Shown: one piece after another, positions 17,576 to 28,186 of the stretch | Layout of the letters: each line of letters starts with the position of its first letter | Numbering within the stretch: the first letter of the stretch is position 1 | DNA from: Pseudomonas sp. HS6 | Lineage (GTDB): Bacteria; Pseudomonadota; Gammaproteobacteria; Pseudomonadales; Pseudomonadaceae | DNA length: 64,000 bases | Direction: 5' to 3' | Assembly: GCF_023375815.1 (NCBI RefSeq) | Contig: NZ_CP067412.1 | Coordinates: 3,782,001-3,846,000 of the forward strand | Translations under genes and position numbers: made by a program | Notes under the pieces: model-generated | What the model saw: the letters and a program-made list of their open reading frames with translations, nothing else | What the model was told of the DNA's origin: nothing | Database searches by the model: none

Positions 17576-18591
17576 GTTTGCAGGTACACCCTCAGGTTTC
17601 CCTGAAACCGTTCAACACCTTTGGCGTCGACGTTCGCGCGCAACTGTTTGCCGAAGCCTACAGCGACGCCGATGTGCGCGAAGCCCTGGCTTATGCGACC
17701 GCCCACGATGTGCCATTGCTGGTCATCGGCGGCGGCAGCAATCTGCTGCTGACGGCGGACATCCCGGCGCTGGTGCTGCGTATGGCCAGCCGTGGCATCC
17801 GCGTGATCAACGATGACGGCAACCGAGTGGTGATCGAGGCCGAAGCTGGCGAACCGTGGCACCCGTTCGTGCAGCACACGCTGGCGCAGGGTTTTTCGGG
17901 GCTGGAAAACCTCAGCCTGATTCCCGGTACCGTTGGCGCTGCGCCGATGCAGAACATTGGTGCCTACGGTGTCGAGATCAAGGACGTGTTCGCCGGCCTG
18001 ACGGCGCTGGATCGCCAGACCGGCGAGCTGCGCGACTTCAGTCTGGAAGAGTGCAACTTTGCCTACCGCGACAGCGTGTTCAAGCAGCAGCCGGGTCGTT
18101 GGTTGATCCTGCGAGTGCGCTTCAAGCTTGATCGAGTCGCGCATCTTCACCTGGAATACGGCCCGGTGCGTCAGCGCCTGACCGAGCAGGGCATCGAGCA
18201 GCCGACGCCGACGGATGTCAGCCGCGCTATTTGCAGCATCCGCAGCGAGAAACTGCCGGACCCGGCGGTGCTCGGCAATGCCGGTAGCTTCTTCAAAAAC
18301 CCGTTGGTGTCAGCGGCGGTGGTTGCGCAGATCAAAGTGCAGCACCCGGATCTGGTGGTCTACGCGCAACCGGACGGGCAGATGAAACTGGCGGCGGGCT
18401 GGCTGATCGAGCGAGCCGGTTGGAAAGGTTTCCGTGAAGCCGATGCCGGCGTGCATAAATTGCAGGCTTTGGTGCTGGTCAATTACGGTTCCGCGACCGG
18501 GCTGCAACTATTCGATCTGGCGCAACGTATCCAGAAAGACATTGCAGAACGTTTCAATGTCGAGCTGGAAATGGAGCCCAACCGTTATTGA
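17572..18591 (+). CDS. murB: UDP-N-acetylenolpyruvoylglucosamine reductase MurB
   Basis: The 339-residue FAD enzyme reduces UDP-GlcNAc-enolpyruvate to UDP-MurNAc in peptidoglycan synthesis. Motifs of the type I (E. coli-like) enzyme are present: NTFGVD, GGGSNLLL, IPGTVGAAPMQNIGAYG for FAD binding, and GSFFKNP with the catalytic Ser. It is the last gene of the envelope operon and is followed by a strong terminator. Confidence 0.97.
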   Translation: MSLQVHPQVSLKPFNTFGVDVRAQLFAEAYSDADVREALAYATAHDVPLLVIGGGSNLLLTADIPALVLRMASRGIRVINDDGNRVVIEAEAGEPWHPFVQHTLAQGFSGLENLSLIPGTVGAAPMQNIGAYGVEIKDVFAGLTALDRQTGELRDFSLEECNFAYRDSVFKQQPGRWLILRVRFKLDRVAHLHLEYGPVRQRLTEQGIEQPTPTDVSRAICSIRSEKLPDPAVLGNAGSFFKNPLVSAAVVAQIKVQHPDLVVYAQPDGQMKLAAGWLIERAGWKGFREADAGVHKLQALVLVNYGSATGLQLFDLAQRIQKDIAERFNVELEMEPNRY

Positions 18592-18615
18592 GGCTACGCT
18601 TTCAAGGCTCAACAC

Positions 18616-18652
18616 AAAGCCCTGCACTATTTAAAAAGTGCAGGGCTTTTTT
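18616..18652 (+). terminator. Intrinsic terminator after murB
   Basis: A 12 bp stem AAAGCCCTGCAC with its complement, AT-rich loop, ends in six T residues, 24 bases after the murB stop. Confidence 0.92.
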
Positions 18653-18837
18653 GTTAATCCCGGGTTAACTTAGCGAGCTAACGATACAACCCTTTGCTCC
18701 ACCAAAGGCCCGGTGCAGACGTTTTCGTCGGCACAAGAGAGCCTCATTAGCCTGAGTCGATCTGCGTGAACCCACCGCTGATTTTCCGGCGGCAGATTGC
18801 TCGACCCCATAACCTCCATGAATATGCGGGCGTGCCC

Positions 18838-19308
18838 ATGATTACCCTGAAACTCAATGGCCAAGACCATCCACTCGATGTCACCGAGGACATGCCGCTG
18901 CTGTGGGCGATCCGTGACGTCGCCGGTTACAACGGCACCAAGTTCGGCTGCGGCATGGGCCTGTGCGGCGCCTGCACCATTCATATCGACGGCTCGCCAG
19001 CGCGCAGTTGCATCACGCCGATCGGTTCGGTGGCCGGGCAGAATGTAACGACCATCGACAACCTGCACGCCGATCCGATTGGCCAGATCGTCCAGCAAGC
19101 CTGGCTCGACACCGCCGTGGCCCAGTGCGGTTTCTGTCAGGGCGGGCAGATCATGTCCGCCACCGCGTTGCTCAAGACCAACCCGAACCCGAGCGACGAG
19201 CAGATCGAAGAGGCGATGGTCGGCAACATCTGCCGCTGCGGCACCTACAACCGAATCAAGACTGCCATCCGCCAGGCTTCCACTCACTTGAAGGAGGCCA
19301 AGGCATGA
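18838..19308 (+). CDS. (2Fe-2S) subunit of a molybdenum hydroxylase (isoquinoline 1-oxidoreductase alpha type)
   Basis: The 156-residue protein has a plant-type ferredoxin cluster site (C38, C43, C46 in FGCGMGLCGAC and C58) and a second cluster site (CGFCQGG, then CRCGTYNRI), the standard xanthine-oxidase-family small subunit. It passes electrons from the molybdenum centre in the large subunit. The ATG at 18838 gives the canonical MITLKLNG start; the longer frame adds 24 unlikely residues. It overlaps the large-subunit gene by four bases. Although it has no signal, it is probably exported together with the Tat-signal-bearing partner. Confidence 0.93.
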   Translation: MITLKLNGQDHPLDVTEDMPLLWAIRDVAGYNGTKFGCGMGLCGACTIHIDGSPARSCITPIGSVAGQNVTTIDNLHADPIGQIVQQAWLDTAVAQCGFCQGGQIMSATALLKTNPNPSDEQIEEAMVGNICRCGTYNRIKTAIRQASTHLKEAKA

Positions 19309-21626
19309 GCCGTTTACCGAACGATTTCGCCCTGAGTAATCTGAGCCGCCGGGGCTTCCTCAAGGGGGTTGGCGCCACGGGGGCGCTGGTGCTGGCCGCA
19401 AGTTGGGGCTGGCAGGATGCGCTGGCCGAAGACAAACCGAAGCAGTTCGGCGCCGATGGCATGCCCAACGGCTGGATCGACGATCCGAAGGTTTACGTCA
19501 GCATTGCCGCCGACGGCACGGTGACCGTGGTCTGCAACCGCTCGGAAATGGGCCAGGGCGTGCGCACGAGCCTGACCATGGTGGTCGCCGATGAGCTGGA
19601 AGCCGATTGGGCTCACGTCAAAGTGCAGCAGGCACCGGGCGATGAAGTGCGCTTCGGCAACCAGGACACCGACGGCTCGCGCAGCATGCGTCACTGGTAC
19701 GAGCCGATGCGTCGGTGCGGAGCCGCTGCCCGGACCATGCTGGAGCAGGCTGCGGCCGCGCAGTGGAAGGTTCCGGTCAGCGAATGCCATGCACAATTGC
19801 ACAAAGTCATTCACACACCGTCCGGGCGTGAGCTGGGATACGGCGAACTCGCCGCAACGGCCAGTGCGTTGCCGGTTCCGGGCCGTGACAGCCTGCGGCT
19901 CAAGCAACCGTCGGAATTCCGCTACATCGGCAAGGAAGGGACGAAGGCTATCGATGGCGATGACATCGTCAATGGTCGCGCCGTGTACGGGGCTGATGTG
20001 CATTTCGACGGCATGCTGTACGCCGTGATCGCCCGCCCTGCGGTGTACGGCGGCAAGGTCAAGTCGGTGGATGACAGCGCCGCACTGAAAGTGCCGGGCG
20101 TGCTCAAAGTCATTCAGATCGAACCGCGGCCGCTGCCTTCGGAGTTCCAGCCATTGGGCGGCGTGGCCGTGGTGGCCAGCAACACCTGGGCGGCGCTCAA
20201 GGGTCGCGAGGCGCTGAAGATCGAATGGGATGACGGCCCGAACGCCACTTATGACTCGATCGCCTATCGTAAAGAGATCGAAGCCGCTTCGCTGAAACCA
20301 GGAAAAGTGGTGCGCAACACCGGCGACATCGAAAAGGCCATTGGCAGCGCTGCCAGCACCCTTGAAGCCTCTTATTACTTGCCGCATCTGGCACAGGCGC
20401 CGATGGAACCGATGGTGGCCATCGCCCGCTATAAGGAGGGCGTGTGCGAAGCCTGGGCGCCAAGCCAGGCGCCGCAGGTCACCCGTGAACGGATCGCCGA
20501 ACGCCTCGGTCTGCCATTCGATAACGTGACCTTCAACGTGACACTGCTGGGCGGTGGTTTTGGTCGCAAGTCCAAACCGGACTTCGTCGTTGAAGCCGCC
20601 ATTCTTGCCAAGGAGTTTCCCGGCAAGGCTGTGCGCGTGCAGTGGACCCGAGAAGACGACATCCACAATTCTTATTTCCATACCGTGTCAGCCGAGTACC
20701 TCAAGGCCGGCGTGGGCAAGGACGGTTTGCCGTCCGCCTGGCTGCACCGCACGGTGGCGCCGAGCATCACCGCGCTGTTCGCACCGGGCATGAATCACGA
20801 AGCCGCGTTCGAGTTGGGTATGGGTTTTACCAACATGGCTTATGCGATTCCCAACGTGCGCCTGGAAAACCCTGAAGCCACGGTTCATACGCGTGTGGGC
20901 TGGTATCGCTCGGTGTCGAACATTCCCCATGGCTTCGCGATCCAGAGTTTTGTCGACGAGCTGGCGCACAAAGCCAAGGAAGATCCGCTCCAGTATCAGA
21001 TCAAATTGCTCGGCCGGGATCGGCAGATCGACCCGCGCACGCTCAGTGAAGAATGGAACTACGGCGAATCCCCCGAGCGTTATCCGATCGACACCGGGCG
21101 TATGCGCACCGTGCTGGAAACCGCGGCCAAGGCCGCCGGTTGGGGCCGGAAGTTGCCCAAGGGTCGTGGTCTCGGATTGGCAGTGCATTACAGCTTTGTG
21201 ACTTATGTGGCGGCGGTGATCGAAGTCGAGGTCAAGGATGACGGCACGCTGATCGTGCACAAGGCCGATATCGCCGTGGATTGCGGGCCGCAGATCAACC
21301 CCGAGCGGATCCGTTCGCAGTTCGAAGGCGCCTGTGTGATGGGCTTGGGCAACGCGGTCTGGGGCGAAATCAGCTTCAAGGACGGCAAGGTGCAGCAGGA
21401 CAACTTCCATATGTATGAAGTGGCGCGCATGTCGCTGGCACCGAAGGAAGTCGCGGTGCATCTGGTGACGCCGCCGGGCGACGTACCGCTGGGCGGTGTC
21501 GGTGAGCCGGGCGTACCGCCGATTGCGCCGGCGTTGTGCAATGCGATCTTCGCCGCGACCGGCCAGCGCATCCGCAGCCTGCCGGTGCGTTATCAGCTGC
21601 AGGGCTGGCAAAAGGCGCAAGCGTGA
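19305..21626 (+). CDS. Tat-exported molybdopterin-binding large subunit of aldehyde/isoquinoline-type oxidoreductase
   Basis: The 773-residue protein is an IorB-like member of the xanthine oxidase family. A twin-arginine signal ([10 protein letters not shown] plus hydrophobic stretch) lies at residues 14-40, so the complex acts in the periplasm. Cofactor-binding sequences include [14 protein letters not shown] and the C-terminal [10 protein letters not shown] with the catalytic Glu. Family members hydroxylate N-heterocycles or oxidise aldehydes using a molybdopterin cytosine dinucleotide cofactor. The substrate is not evident: no heterocycle pathway genes are nearby. It is followed directly by XdhC- and MobA-like maturation genes. 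Confidence 0.92.
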   Translation: MSRLPNDFALSNLSRRGFLKGVGATGALVLAASWGWQDALAEDKPKQFGADGMPNGWIDDPKVYVSIAADGTVTVVCNRSEMGQGVRTSLTMVVADELEADWAHVKVQQAPGDEVRFGNQDTDGSRSMRHWYEPMRRCGAAARTMLEQAAAAQWKVPVSECHAQLHKVIHTPSGRELGYGELAATASALPVPGRDSLRLKQPSEFRYIGKEGTKAIDGDDIVNGRAVYGADVHFDGMLYAVIARPAVYGGKVKSVDDSAALKVPGVLKVIQIEPRPLPSEFQPLGGVAVVASNTWAALKGREALKIEWDDGPNATYDSIAYRKEIEAASLKPGKVVRNTGDIEKAIGSAASTLEASYYLPHLAQAPMEPMVAIARYKEGVCEAWAPSQAPQVTRERIAERLGLPFDNVTFNVTLLGGGFGRKSKPDFVVEAAILAKEFPGKAVRVQWTREDDIHNSYFHTVSAEYLKAGVGKDGLPSAWLHRTVAPSITALFAPGMNHEAAFELGMGFTNMAYAIPNVRLENPEATVHTRVGWYRSVSNIPHGFAIQSFVDELAHKAKEDPLQYQIKLLGRDRQIDPRTLSEEWNYGESPERYPIDTGRMRTVLETAAKAAGWGRKLPKGRGLGLAVHYSFVTYVAAVIEVEVKDDGTLIVHKADIAVDCGPQINPERIRSQFEGACVMGLGNAVWGEISFKDGKVQQDNFHMYEVARMSLAPKEVAVHLVTPPGDVPLGGVGEPGVPPIAPALCNAIFAATGQRIRSLPVRYQLQGWQKAQA

Positions 21627-22603
21627 TGGACAGCGCCGATCTCAATGTCCTGCGCAGCGTCCTGGAATGGCGCCGCGCCGGGCAGCGGGTGGTGTTGTTC
21701 AGCGTGGTGCAGACCTGGGGCACTGCCCCCCGGGCGCCCGGCGCGATGCTGGCATTGCGCGAGGATGGCGTGGTGATCGGTTCGGTGTCCGGCGGCTGTG
21801 TCGAGGACGATCTGATCGCCCGGTTGCATGACGGGCGGATTCCCGCCGATGGGCCGCCGGTGCAGTTGATCACCTATGGCGTGACGCGGGAGGAGGCGGC
21901 GCGGTTCGGCCTGCCTTGCGGCGGAACCTTGCGCCTGACCGAGGAGCGGGTCGGCGATCCGGCGTGGGTCGCCGAGTTGCTGGCCCGTTGTGAGGCCCAT
22001 GAAATTGTTGCGCGCGAGCTGAATCTTGAAAGCGGTGAAGTAATTCTTTCGCCGGCGAGCAAAACGGATGCATTGGTTTTTGATGGCAAGACCTTGCGCG
22101 CCATCTACGGCCCACGTTGGCGCCTGCTGCTGATCGGTGCCGGACAGTTGTCGCGCTATGTGGCCGAGATGGCGCGGTTACTGGATTTCGAAGTGCTGAT
22201 CTGCGATCCCCGCACCGAATTCGTTTATGACTGGGAAGAGCAGCATGGCCGCTTTGTTCCCGGCATGCCGGATGAGGCGGTGCTGAGCATTCAGACCGAC
22301 GAACGCACTGCCATTGTTGCCCTGACCCATGATCCGCGTCTGGACGACATGGCGCTGCTGACGGCGCTGGATTCCAAGGCCTTTTACGTCGGTGCCCTGG
22401 GCTCGCGCGTCAACAGTCTCAAGCGCCGGGAATACCTGGCTGAGCTAGGCTTGTCGCAAGCGGCCATTGCACGATTGCACGGGCCGATCGGTCTCCCTAT
22501 CGGCAGTCATTCCCCAGCGGAAATCGCGTTGTCGTTGCTGGCGGAAATCGTCGCGGTCAAGAATGGTGTCGAGTTGAAGCAGAAGAAGGCAGAGCGCGCA
22601 TGA
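21626..22603 (+). CDS. XdhC/CoxI-family molybdenum cofactor maturation protein
   Basis: The 325-residue protein contains an XdhC N-terminal domain (GSVSGGCVEDDL) and a C-terminal Rossmann-like domain (LIGAGQLSRYVAEMA, then VALTHDPRLDD, YVGALGS). Proteins of this family bind and sulfurate the molybdenum cofactor and insert it into xanthine-oxidase-type enzymes. The ATG at 21626 overlaps the stop of the large subunit by one base and the next gene begins four bases before its end, so it is dedicated to this enzyme. Confidence 0.92.
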   Translation: MDSADLNVLRSVLEWRRAGQRVVLFSVVQTWGTAPRAPGAMLALREDGVVIGSVSGGCVEDDLIARLHDGRIPADGPPVQLITYGVTREEAARFGLPCGGTLRLTEERVGDPAWVAELLARCEAHEIVARELNLESGEVILSPASKTDALVFDGKTLRAIYGPRWRLLLIGAGQLSRYVAEMARLLDFEVLICDPRTEFVYDWEEQHGRFVPGMPDEAVLSIQTDERTAIVALTHDPRLDDMALLTALDSKAFYVGALGSRVNSLKRREYLAELGLSQAAIARLHGPIGLPIGSHSPAEIALSLLAEIVAVKNGVELKQKKAERA

Positions 22604-23196
22604 GTCGATCCATTGGCGTGATTGTGCTGGCGGCAGGCGAGGGCAGCCGTTTCCGCGAGGTGGCGGGTGCCGACAAGGACAAGTTGCTGGCCGATTGCAC
22701 GGGGCGCGACGGAGCGGTGCGCTCGGTGATCGAGCAGACGCTGGTGAACCTGCCGGCGGGTCTCGACAGGCGAGTGCTGGTGACTACCGAGGCGCGACCG
22801 CAAGCGATGCGTATGGCGCAGGCTTACGGGTGTGATGTTGTCTCGATCGAGTCCACAGGAATGGGCGACAGCATTGCGGCGGGCGTTGCCGCTTGCCCGG
22901 ATCTGGATGGCTGGTTGATTGTGCTGGGCGATATGCCGTTCATCCTGTCGTCGAGCATTGATCGGGTGGTGGCGGCGATTGCCGACGATGCGGTCAGTGT
23001 GCCAGTGCTCAATGGTGACTACGGACACCCGGTTGGGTTTGGTCGCTCATTTGGGCCGGGGTTGATGGCGTTATCCGGGGATCGTGGTGCCAGACCGTTG
23101 TTCAAGCAGGGGCGGGTGGTGGAGGTTGTCGTCGATGATCCTGGCGTTCTGTGGGATATCGATGTGCCCCAGGCGTTGGTTTTTTCGCCGGCCTGA
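22600..23196 (+). CDS. MobA/MocA-like molybdenum cofactor nucleotidyltransferase
   Basis: The 198-residue NTP-transferase has the signature VLAAGEGSRF near residues 9-18 and the metal site LGDMPF. In an operon with an IorAB-type enzyme and XdhC it is most likely the CTP:molybdopterin cytidylyltransferase (MocA type) that makes the MCD cofactor. The alternative, GTP-using MobA, cannot be excluded from the motif alone. It ends the operon, before a terminator shared with rne. Confidence 0.88.
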   Translation: MSRSIGVIVLAAGEGSRFREVAGADKDKLLADCTGRDGAVRSVIEQTLVNLPAGLDRRVLVTTEARPQAMRMAQAYGCDVVSIESTGMGDSIAAGVAACPDLDGWLIVLGDMPFILSSSIDRVVAAIADDAVSVPVLNGDYGHPVGFGRSFGPGLMALSGDRGARPLFKQGRVVEVVVDDPGVLWDIDVPQALVFSPA

Positions 23197-23213
23197 TACA
23201 AACCGCGAGGCAT

Positions 23214-23251
23214 AAAAAAAGCCCCGCCTGGATCACCAGGCGGGGCTTTTT
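23214..23251. terminator. Bidirectional terminator between mocA-like gene and rne
   Basis: A 13 bp GC-rich stem (AGCCCCGCCTGG and complement, loop ATCA) is flanked by seven A on one side and T residues on the other, serving both converging transcripts. Confidence 0.92.
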
Positions 23252-23265
23252 ATTGGCGGTCGGAA

Positions 23266-26200
23266 TCAGACGAGAGGTTTAGGCTCGTGTTCTTTTTCCT
23301 GGGCCTGTTCGTGATGCTCGACCGCGTCCTGAACGGAGCGTGGTGCTTCGGCAATCACGGCTTCAACGGCAACTTCTTCAGCGACCGGGGCAGGGGCTGC
23401 CTCGACCACTTCAGCAACCACAGGCTCGGCAGCGGCTGGAGCAGCAGCGGCAGCCAGTTCGGCTTCCTTCTGCAGACGCTCTTCTTCACGCTTGCGGCGA
23501 CGCACTTCACGTGGGTCGTTCGGCGCGCGGCCACTTGGCGTCAGGGCGCTGACCGGAGCGGCTTCAACCACTGGGGCTGGCGCTTCGGCTACGACTGGCG
23601 CTTCTGTTACCGGAGCTTCAACGACCGGTGCCGGTTCAGCAACAACCACTGGCTCGGCAGCCTTGGCTTCTTCGACCACGGGTGCTTCAACCACTGGCGC
23701 TGGGGTTTCAGCGACAGCCGGCTCGGCGACCCAGTTGAAAGCGGTTTGCTCTTCGCGAACTTCACGCACGGTCTCGGTCACGGTTTCAGCGACGGTTTCG
23801 ACAACCGACTCTTCAACAACGACTGGTGCTTCGAAGGTCACCGCTGGTTCGGCAGCGACTTCAACCTGAGGCTGAGCTTCGCGAACCGGCGCCACTTCGA
23901 CTTCCGGTGCAGCAGCCACTTCTACCGGAGTGGTTGCTTCAACAACCGGCGCTTCCACTGGAGCGGTTTCCAGCGTTGCAGCGGTCGCGCGTTCAGCTTG
24001 CTCGTGGGCCTGAGCTTCGGCAGGAGCGCTGATCACGGTGCTGGCAACAGCGGCGGTCACCGCCAGGCCGGCAGCCAGATCGGCAGTGCTTGGTGCTTCG
24101 GTGTTTTCGCCGGTTTCGGACTCTTCCGAACCTTCGATCACATTGCCGTTGGCATCACGCTGACGCTCGCGACGGTTGCTGCGACGACGCTGACCACGGG
24201 AGCGGCGGCGTGGACGATCGCCTTCGGCGTTCTCCGAACCGTCTTCCGGCAGTTGCTCTTCGCTGGTGTTGGTTTCTTCTTCGGCTACGGCAGCAGCGGC
24301 TTGTTCGGCACGCGGTTGACGCTCTTCACGCGGTGGACGTGGAGCACGCTCTTCACGCGGCTGACGAGCTGGACGCTCTTCAGTGGCGGCGGCTACCGCA
24401 ACAGCGGCAGCAGCGGCGACCGGTGCGGCATCCAGAGGCTCACGCAGTTCACGTACGCGCTCTTCACGCTCGCCACGCGGCTTGCGATCTTCACGCGGAG
24501 CGCGCGGTGCACGTTCTTCACGAGGGGCGCGTGGTGCGCGTTCTTCGCGGGCTACCGGTGCTTCGTCACGGGACTCGCGTGGCTCGCGGACTTCACGGGC
24601 TTCACGAGGCTGACGCTCTTCACGCGGCTCGCGCGGTGCGCGCTCTTCACGTGGGGCACGTTCTTCGCGCGGCTTGCGTTCTTCATCGCGGCGACCGTTA
24701 CGGTTGCGGCTCTGCTGACGACCGTTGCGACGCTCTTCATTGCGGGCCGGACGCTCGGCGGCAGGTTTTTCAACCACAACCGGAGCAACAGGCTCTTCCT
24801 TGGTCGCGAACAGGCTGACCAGCGACTTCACCAGGCCTTTGAACAGGCTTGGCTCTGGCGCAGCAACCGGCGCAGGGGCTGGAGCTGGAGCCGGAGCGGC
24901 AACTTCGGTCGGAACCGGAGCGTTGGCGCGGGCCGGAGCGGTCTTGACCGCAGCTTCCTGGCGAACCAGGGTGCGGGTCGCGGCGGCTGGCTGAACGTCT
25001 TCGACGTCGGCGGCAGCGGCAGCGATTTCGTAGCTGGACTGGTTGGTCGCGGCTTCCGGGCTGTCGTCACGCAGACGCTGAACTTCGAAATGCGGAGTTT
25101 CGAGGTGGTCGTTCGGCAGGATAACGATGCGAGCGCGGGTGCGCAGTTCGATCTTGGTGATCGAGTTGCGTTTTTCGTTGAGCAGGAACGCGGCCACCGG
25201 GATCGGCACCTGGGCGCGAACTTCGGCAGTGCGGTCTTTCAGGGCTTCTTCTTCGATCAGACGCAGGATCGCCAGGGACAGCGATTCGACATCACGGATG
25301 ATGCCGGTGCCGCTGCAACGCGGGCAGACGATGCCGCTGCTTTCGCCGAGCGAAGGGCGCAGGCGCTGACGGGACATTTCCAGCAGGCCGAAGCGCGAGA
25401 TGCGGCCGATCTGCACGCGAGCGCGGTCGGCTTCCAGGCATTCGCGGACTTTCTCTTCCACGGCGCGCTGGTTCTTGGCAGGGGTCATGTCGATGAAGTC
25501 GATGACGATCAGGCCGCCGATGTCGCGCAGGCGCAACTGACGGGCGATTTCTTCGGCCGCTTCAAGGTTGGTTTGCAGGGCGGTTTCTTCGATGTCGCTG
25601 CCTTTGGTGGCGCGCGCCGAGTTGATGTCGATGGACACCAGGGCTTCGGTCGGATCGATGACGATGGAGCCGCCGGAAGGCAGTTCGACTACGCGCTGGA
25701 AAGCGGTCTCGATCTGGCTTTCGATCTGGAAACGGTTGAACAGCGGAACGCTGTCTTCGTACAGCTTGATCTTGCTGGCGTACTGCGGCATCACCTGACG
25801 GATGAAGGTCAAAGCTTCGTCCTGGGCTTCAACGCTGTCGATCAGCACTTCGCCGATGTCCTGGCGCAGGTAATCGCGGATGGCGCGGATGATGACGTTG
25901 CTTTCCTGGTAGATCAGGAACGGCGCGGAACGATCCAGCGACGCTTCCTTGATAGCGGTCCAGAGTTGCAGTAGGTAATCGAGGTCCCACTGCATTTCTT
26001 CGCTGCTGCGGCCCAGGCCGGCAGTGCGCACGATCAGACCCATGTCGGCTGGAGCGACCAGACCGTTCAGCGCTTCACGCAGTTCGTTGCGCTCTTCGCC
26101 TTCGATGCGACGGGAGATACCGCCGGCACGCGGGTTGTTCGGCATCAGAACGAGGTAACGACCGGCCAGGCTGATGAAGGTGGTCAGGGCTGCGCCCTTG

Positions 26201-26526
26201 TTGCCACGTTCTTCTTTTTCGACCTGAACGATGACTTCCTGGCCTTCGCTCAGGACGTCCTTGATGTTGACGCGGCCTTCAGGGGCTTTCTTGAAGTATT
26301 CGCGGGAGATTTCTTTGAGGGGCAGGAAGCCGTGGCGCTCGGAGCCGAAATCGACAAAGGCAGCCTCAAGGCTTGGTTCGATGCGAGTGATACGGCCTTT
26401 ATAGATGTTGGCCTTTTTCTGCTCGCGTGCACCGGATTCGATGTCCAGGTCGTAGAGGCGCTGGCCATCTACCAGTGCAACACGCAACTCTTCGGGTTGA
26501 GTTGCGTTAATCAGCATTCTTTTCAT
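23266..26526 (-). CDS. rne: Ribonuclease E
   Basis: The 1086-residue endoribonuclease is the scaffold of the RNA degradosome. The N-terminal half has the S1 domain and 5' sensor, DNase I-like catalytic region (Asp in [12 protein letters not shown] and in VIDFIDM), and the CPRC zinc-link near residue 404. The C-terminal half is low complexity: an arginine-rich block with REERAPR/REPRE-type repeats, then an Ala/Val/Glu/Pro-rich tail, as expected for the unstructured RNA- and protein-binding region. The ATG at 26526 gives the conserved [18 protein letters not shown] start; the 16-residue longer frame is discarded. A long 5' leader precedes it, consistent with autoregulation by RNase E. Confidence 0.97.
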   Translation of the reverse strand: MKRMLINATQPEELRVALVDGQRLYDLDIESGAREQKKANIYKGRITRIEPSLEAAFVDFGSERHGFLPLKEISREYFKKAPEGRVNIKDVLSEGQEVIVQVEKEERGNKGAALTTFISLAGRYLVLMPNNPRAGGISRRIEGEERNELREALNGLVAPADMGLIVRTAGLGRSSEEMQWDLDYLLQLWTAIKEASLDRSAPFLIYQESNVIIRAIRDYLRQDIGEVLIDSVEAQDEALTFIRQVMPQYASKIKLYEDSVPLFNRFQIESQIETAFQRVVELPSGGSIVIDPTEALVSIDINSARATKGSDIEETALQTNLEAAEEIARQLRLRDIGGLIVIDFIDMTPAKNQRAVEEKVRECLEADRARVQIGRISRFGLLEMSRQRLRPSLGESSGIVCPRCSGTGIIRDVESLSLAILRLIEEEALKDRTAEVRAQVPIPVAAFLLNEKRNSITKIELRTRARIVILPNDHLETPHFEVQRLRDDSPEAATNQSSYEIAAAAADVEDVQPAAATRTLVRQEAAVKTAPARANAPVPTEVAAPAPAPAPAPVAAPEPSLFKGLVKSLVSLFATKEEPVAPVVVEKPAAERPARNEERRNGRQQSRNRNGRRDEERKPREERAPREERAPREPREERQPREAREVREPRESRDEAPVAREERAPRAPREERAPRAPREDRKPRGEREERVRELREPLDAAPVAAAAAVAVAAATEERPARQPREERAPRPPREERQPRAEQAAAAVAEEETNTSEEQLPEDGSENAEGDRPRRRSRGQRRRSNRRERQRDANGNVIEGSEESETGENTEAPSTADLAAGLAVTAAVASTVISAPAEAQAHEQAERATAATLETAPVEAPVVEATTPVEVAAAPEVEVAPVREAQPQVEVAAEPAVTFEAPVVVEESVVETVAETVTETVREVREEQTAFNWVAEPAVAETPAPVVEAPVVEEAKAAEPVVVAEPAPVVEAPVTEAPVVAEAPAPVVEAAPVSALTPSGRAPNDPREVRRRKREEERLQKEAELAAAAAPAAAEPVVAEVVEAAPAPVAEEVAVEAVIAEAPRSVQDAVEHHEQAQEKEHEPKPLV

Positions 26527-27160
26527 GTAGTACCGTCGGTTTCCGGGCTGCCGGAAACGGCGTTCGGCACACACGACTTCTCACGGTCGGTGTCAGGTGC
26601 GTCGGGAGTGGTTGGCCATTCCCGTGTCCAGCGATGTCCGGCCAATTGGGCCGTTATCGCGACGTACGCGTCCTGCTTGCTGTGGCTACTTAAGCACTCA
26701 GTCAGGAGGAGGAATCAACCGCGGCTGTGGACGAGATGAAGCGTCTTGATAAAGCCTGTTGCTACACAGTCCAGCGGTTGTGCATCTCCACCCTACACGT
26801 ATCCCTGATAATTCGGGTGCTGCCGCGCGCAGAATCCGCAGCGGGTTGGCATTTACCGTGAGCTCCGAAAGGGGAGGTCACGCATCATGGCTAATTCAGG
26901 CGGTGTTTCCGGCGCTTTCGCTCGGGGTCATCCGCGGCTGACTGCACTTTGTGAACTGGCCGTGAATATGGCTCGCGTGGCGAGTCAAAACTCTGCTTTG
27001 CGGCGTGATTCAGGCCTCATGTCACCTGCGCTTGTTACAGCTGCAAACTCCACCGTTACGTAGCGAAAGCCCCGTAGGACGGCCTCGCGTCCTGGTGAAT
27101 TGCGTTGGTCAGGGCCGGTTTTTGACCGTGGTTCCGCTGTCCAGGCCGCTTTTGGCGGCG
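26527..27160 (-). promoter_or_regulatory. Long 5' untranslated leader of rne
   Basis: This gene-free stretch upstream of rne has no convincing coding frame on either strand. The promoter predicted at 27167-27195 would give a leader of about 630 nt. In E. coli a 0.36 kb rne leader is folded and cleaved by RNase E for feedback control; the similar situation here is inference from position and length, and no fold was computed. Confidence 0.5.
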
Positions 27161-27166
27161 TTCGCG

Positions 27167-27195
27167 ACTATAGCAGCAATGATTAAGTGCTTCAA
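27167..27195 (-). promoter_or_regulatory. Predicted sigma-70 promoter of rne
   Basis: On the minus strand a -35 box TTGAAG (27190-27195) and a -10 box TATAGT (27167-27172) are separated by exactly 17 bp. Transcription would begin near 27160. Confidence 0.6.
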
Positions 27196-27207
27196 TTCCA
27201 TAAAAAT

Positions 27208-27216
27208 TGTTATCAT
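27208..27216 (+). promoter_or_regulatory. Extended -10 element immediately upstream of rluC
   Basis: TGTTATCAT matches an extended -10 box (TGn plus TATCAT). Its expected start site coincides with the rluC ATG at 27224, and no Shine-Dalgarno lies in between, which suggests a leaderless transcript. Confidence 0.4.
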
Positions 27217-27223
27217 CCGCGCC

Positions 27224-28186
27224 ATGACGACTACTGCCCCTTCGACTCCAGGCGTTCAATTGCTTGAGGTCTCGCCGGAATATGCCGGCCAACGAATCGA
27301 CAATTTCCTCCTCGCCCGGCTCAAAGGCGTGCCCAAGACCTTGATTTACCGCATTTTGCGCAAAGGCGAAGTGCGAGTTAACAAAGGTCGGATCAAGCCC
27401 GAATACAAGCTGCAGGCCGGCGATATCGTGCGCGTGCCGCCGGTTCGCGTGCCTGAACGTGACGAGCCGGTGCCTTTGGCCCAGGGCCTGTTGCAGCGCC
27501 TCGAAGCCTCGATTGTCTATGAAGACAAAGCCCTGATCGTGATCAACAAGCCCGCTGGCATTGCGGTTCACGGTGGCAGCGGCTTGAATTACGGCGTTAT
27601 CGAAGCCTTTCGTCAGTTGCGCCCCGACGCCAAGGAGCTCGAGCTGGTTCACCGTCTCGATCGTGATACCTCCGGCCTGCTGATGATCGCCAAGAAACGC
27701 AGCATGTTGCGTCACTTGCATGCCGCGTTGCGCGGTGACGGTGTCGACAAGCGCTACATGGCACTGGTTCGCGGCAACTGGGCGACCTCGATCAAGCAGG
27801 TCCGCGCGGCGCTCGGCAAGAGCAATTTGCGCTCCGGTGAGCGCATGGTCGAGGTCGACGAGGAGGAGGGCAAGGAGTCTGTGACCGTGTTCAAGGTCCT
27901 GCGACGCTTTGGCGATTTTGCCACTCTGATCGAAGCCAAGCCGATCACCGGTCGCACGCACCAGATCCGCGTCCACACGTTGCACGCGGGGCACTGCATT
28001 GCGGGTGACACCAAATACGGCGACGACGGTTTCAGTAAGGAAATCCGTGATCTGGGCGGCAAGCGCCTGTTCTTGCACGCCTACATGCTGACCGTGCCGC
28101 TGCCCGATGGCGGTGAACTCAAGTTGCAGGCACCGGTCGATGAGATGTGGGCCAAGACTGTGGAGCGATTGAGTGCGCCCATCTGA
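27224..28186 (+). CDS. rluC: 23S rRNA pseudouridine synthase RluC
   Basis: The 320-residue enzyme has an N-terminal S4 RNA-binding domain ([30 protein letters not shown]) and the RluA-type catalytic motif [12 protein letters not shown] with the nucleophilic Asp. It makes pseudouridines in 23S rRNA (positions 955, 2504 and 2580 in E. coli). The ATG at 27224 is chosen by homologue N-termini; the longer frame would run across the rne promoter. It is divergent from rne, as in enterics and P. aeruginosa, and overlaps the HAD gene by 14 bases. Confidence 0.95.
   Translation: MTTTAPSTPGVQLLEVSPEYAGQRIDNFLLARLKGVPKTLIYRILRKGEVRVNKGRIKPEYKLQAGDIVRVPPVRVPERDEPVPLAQGLLQRLEASIVYEDKALIVINKPAGIAVHGGSGLNYGVIEAFRQLRPDAKELELVHRLDRDTSGLLMIAKKRSMLRHLHAALRGDGVDKRYMALVRGNWATSIKQVRAALGKSNLRSGERMVEVDEEEGKESVTVFKVLRRFGDFATLIEAKPITGRTHQIRVHTLHAGHCIAGDTKYGDDGFSKEIRDLGGKRLFLHAYMLTVPLPDGGELKLQAPVDEMWAKTVERLSAPI

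Noticed and set aside
23287..25974. 895-codon open frame antisense to rne
   Set aside because: It mirrors the low-complexity, GC-rich Arg/Glu/Ala codons of the rne C-terminal half, has no family motif, and lies wholly within rne.
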